From Alkalihalophilus pseudofirmus (GTDB lineage: Bacteria > Bacillota > Bacilli > Bacillales > Bacillaceae_D), in the NCBI RefSeq assembly GCF_029094545.1, contig NZ_CP117835.1, positions 3,390,001 through 3,454,000 on the forward strand: a stretch of DNA of 64,000 nt, written 5' to 3'. Under the pieces are notes generated by a model, which worked only from the letters and a program-made list of their open reading frames with translations, ran no database searches and was not told the DNA's origin. The translations under genes and the position numbers were made by a program. Positions 62,085 through 64,000 of this stretch are shown here, piece after piece (the stretch's first letter is position 1; each line of letters begins with the position of its first letter).

Positions 62085-63728
62085 ATGAGTGAGAGAGCAA
62101 AGAAAACACAAACGAAAAAGAGAATTGAACAAGCAGCCAGAGAACTATTTCTTGAAAAAGGTTTCTCTCATACGACTGTCTTAGAGATCACAAAGGCAGC
62201 TAATGTCGCAAAAGGTACGTTCTTTAATTATTTTCCTACTAAAGAATCCATTATGCAATCGCTTGCAACCGAACGGATACAAGCTGCGCTTCCATACATT
62301 GAACAGCCTAATCTGAGGACTCTTCCTCTCGGGGTACGTATTCGCTCTTATCTTCAATTTATTTTAAGTGATTATGACATTCACCCTGCATTAACCATTC
62401 AAATTTGGAAGCATGTGATCGAGGATGAACAACTGCTTCTCCCACATTGGGAAACCCTGTTATCTCAAGCAGAAGAAACAGGTTATATTCGTTCTTCTAT
62501 TCCTATTAAAACGTGGTCGCACATTATAAACAGTCATGTTTCGTATGGTTTACAAACGTTTGCGAAAGAACCTACAAAAGCTCAGTTACTTTCTAAAATT
62601 ATGGACCTTATCCATGCCAGTTTAGAATCTATTACAGAGCAAAGGAGATACTCACTTATGAAAAAACTTGTTGTTTTAGGTGCAGGATATGGCGGTATGC
62701 GTATTTTACAGCGCCTCTTACCGAATGATCTGCCAAATGACGTTGAGATTACACTGATTGACCGACTGCCTTATCACTGTCTGAAAACGGAATACTATGC
62801 TCTTGCAGCAGGAACAGCAGCAGATCATCATCTGCGCGTTCAATTTCCAGAAGACTCTCGTCTGAACATTAAATACGAAACGATTTCAGAAATCCATTTA
62901 AACGATAAAACCGTTGAATTAAGCAACGGGGAGTTTGTTCCTTATGACCAGTTAATTATCGGTCTTGGCTGTGAAGATAAATACCACGGCGTACCAGGCG
63001 CTAAGGAGCACACATACGGCATTCAAACGATGGAAGCAACAAGACGCACGTATGAAGCCCTCAACAATATCCGCCCGCAAGGTGTCGTATCAATTGTCGG
63101 CGCTGGCTTAAGTGGTGTAGAGCTTGCTAGTGAACTTCGTGAAAGCCGTCCTGATCTAACAATTAAATTATTTGACCGTGGCGAGATCATTCTATCTATG
63201 TTCCCTCGCCGCTTAAGTACGTATGTCCAAAATTGGTTTATTGACCACGGCGTAGAAGTGATTAATAAATCGAATATCACCAAAGTAGAAGAAGGCGCTC
63301 TATACAACCATGATGAGCGTGTTGACACCGATGCTGTCATTTGGACTGCCGGCATTCAGCCAGTAGAAGTTGTTCGCAACCTAGATGTTGAAAAAGATAA
63401 GCAAGGCCGTGTGGTATTAACTCCTCAGCACTTCCTTCCAACAGACGAAAATGTCTTTGTTGTAGGTGACTGTGCGAGCCTTCCGCATGCACCAAGCGCA
63501 CAGCTTGCGGAAGGACAAGCAGAGCAAATTGTAACGATCTTAAAGAAGCAATGGAACAACGAACCGCTTCCTGAGGAACTCCCGCGCATCAAGTTAAAAG
63601 GAGTACTCGGATCACTAGGTAAAAAGCACGGCTTCGGACTAATGGGCGAACGCACCCTGCTAGGCCGAGTGCCACGCGTCCTAAAAAGCGGCGTCCTCTG
63701 GATGTACAAACACCACTCAGGGTCATAA
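62085..63728 (+). CDS. TetR regulator fused in frame to YutJ-type NADH dehydrogenase
   Basis: One 547-codon frame without stop. Residues 1-190 are a TetR-family regulator: helix-turn-helix RIEQAARELFLEKGFSHTTV to VAKGTFFNYF, then an all-helical ligand domain. Residues 192-547 are a complete YutJ-like type II NADH dehydrogenase ([53 protein letters not shown]). The junction keeps a ribosome site AAAGGAGA and an ATG at 62658, so free YutJ (356 aa) can also be made. This looks like two overlapping genes that lost the first stop codon, or a true redox-sensing fusion. Sequencing error is possible but no frame change is needed. Confidence 0.8.
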   Translation: MSERAKKTQTKKRIEQAARELFLEKGFSHTTVLEITKAANVAKGTFFNYFPTKESIMQSLATERIQAALPYIEQPNLRTLPLGVRIRSYLQFILSDYDIHPALTIQIWKHVIEDEQLLLPHWETLLSQAEETGYIRSSIPIKTWSHIINSHVSYGLQTFAKEPTKAQLLSKIMDLIHASLESITEQRRYSLMKKLVVLGAGYGGMRILQRLLPNDLPNDVEITLIDRLPYHCLKTEYYALAAGTAADHHLRVQFPEDSRLNIKYETISEIHLNDKTVELSNGEFVPYDQLIIGLGCEDKYHGVPGAKEHTYGIQTMEATRRTYEALNNIRPQGVVSIVGAGLSGVELASELRESRPDLTIKLFDRGEIILSMFPRRLSTYVQNWFIDHGVEVINKSNITKVEEGALYNHDERVDTDAVIWTAGIQPVEVVRNLDVEKDKQGRVVLTPQHFLPTDENVFVVGDCASLPHAPSAQLAEGQAEQIVTILKKQWNNEPLPEELPRIKLKGVLGSLGKKHGFGLMGERTLLGRVPRVLKSGVLWMYKHHSGS

Positions 63729-64000
63729 GAAAAGTGGAGGCGAGTGGGCTGGCTTGCAGAAATATGAGGGGCAGGGATATGAAGTCGCTCTTTGACTTCA
63801 TTCGATGCACCGTTATTTCCCGCAAGGCAACGAGCCGGAACTAGACATTAAGAAAGGTGGAAGGGTTCGTTTAGGTATGAGGAGGATGGAGCTTTGGCAA
63901 TGAGAAGCGCTTTTTGCTTCGTTTGACAAAGTGAAGCCACCGATTACCTGAACCCTGCAGCTAGACAAGAAAAGCGGAGGCGACTGCTTTGGCATGCGGT
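63729..64000. repeat. Tandem ~120-bp structured repeats at the right edge
   Basis: Three diverged units start at 63729, 63852 and 63969 with GAAAAGYGGAGGCG-like sequence; the first two end in CTAGACA. Each of the two complete units folds into a long stem: a central hairpin (GAAGTC/GACTTC near 63781-63799; GAAGC/GCTTC at 63904-63920) and outer arms such as 63863-63877 with 63945-63956. The third is cut by the window end. I see no gene in this stretch. Similar GC-rich repeats occur in other bacilli, as I recall. Confidence 0.65.

Noticed and set aside
63425-63995. Minus-strand frames at the right edge
   Set aside because: They are antisense to yutJ or run through the tandem structured repeats, with no ribosome site.

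Overview
The window is low-GC chromosomal backbone from a Bacillaceae member (Firmicutes). Ribosome binding sites are strong AGGAGG-type, TTG and GTG starts are common, and gene order repeatedly matches Bacillus subtilis blocks: yugG/H/I/J-pgi-yugN-yugO at 15.5-25.2 kb, yuiG-yuiF at 32-34 kb, yuiE-yuiD-yuiC-yuiB-yuiA-yumB-yumC-yutM at 45.5-57.5 kb, and dapF-yuzB-yutJ at 60.4-63.7 kb. Acidic secreted proteins, an SbtA-type Na+/bicarbonate permease and a futalosine-pathway menaquinone gene fit an alkaliphilic or halotolerant bacillus. That last point is inference; no rRNA or other species marker is present.

Layout. 0-2.4 kb: ugpA-ugpE-ugpB glycerol-3-phosphate-type ABC importer without its ATPase, cut by the left edge. 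2.7-4.4 kb: small acidic lipoprotein and hypothetical genes. 4.5-6.6 kb: a secreted ComEC-like metallo-beta-lactamase protein, a secreted BECR/EndoU-like nuclease toxin candidate and a cytoplasmic partner that may be its immunity protein. 6.7-10.7 kb: RraA-like protein, Mn-catalase, LacI regulator, CBS protein. 10.8-13.4 kb: a membrane-anchored HtrA-like protease with a remarkable Tyr/Asp/Glu tail, facing a subtilisin. 13.7-15.4 kb: tRNA-Ala(GGC), a degenerate M50-like membrane protein, an Asn/Ser-rich KGG stress protein, and a 52-aa membrane protein. 15.5-25.2 kb: yug block (K+ channel, Pgi, alcohol dehydrogenase, GSP13, AlaT/AlaR) with DEAD helicase and ThiM. 25.3-34 kb: isochorismatase-like hydrolase, BluB, alpha-glucosidase, LuxS, HU, BioY with BirA operator, Na+/H+ antiporter-type carrier. 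34-45 kb: accessory stretch with TrmB/MFS pair, SbtA bicarbonate cluster, ChrA and a TRAP transporter. 45.5-57.5 kb: yui/yum block interrupted by repeats, a BtuF-like protein and a nucleoside-lipoprotein/chemoreceptor pair. 58-64 kb: MqnE, Ldh, DapF, YuzB, and a TetR-NADH dehydrogenase fusion ORF.

Functional themes. Redox control is visible as a perfect Rex box over the ldh promoter and a near-Rex box over the ndh promoter. Together with YumC, MqnE and the TetR-YutJ ORF they form a respiratory/NADH theme. Inorganic carbon handling is a YbcI-SbtA-YbcF cluster with an attenuator-like leader.

The most unusual signals are non-coding. Three homologous arrays (23.3, 41.9 and 49.1 kb) repeat a GACGCAAT motif every 21 bp, each with a single 19-bp unit at the fourth position. 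Each lies between the stop codon of a minus-strand gene and a hairpin. Two related families of ~120-bp structured repeats (A and B) occur at 9.6, 18.5, 36.2-36.6 and 47.8-48.1 kb. A third, tandem repeat type starts at 63.7 kb. All function calls come from reading the sequence; no database search was run.
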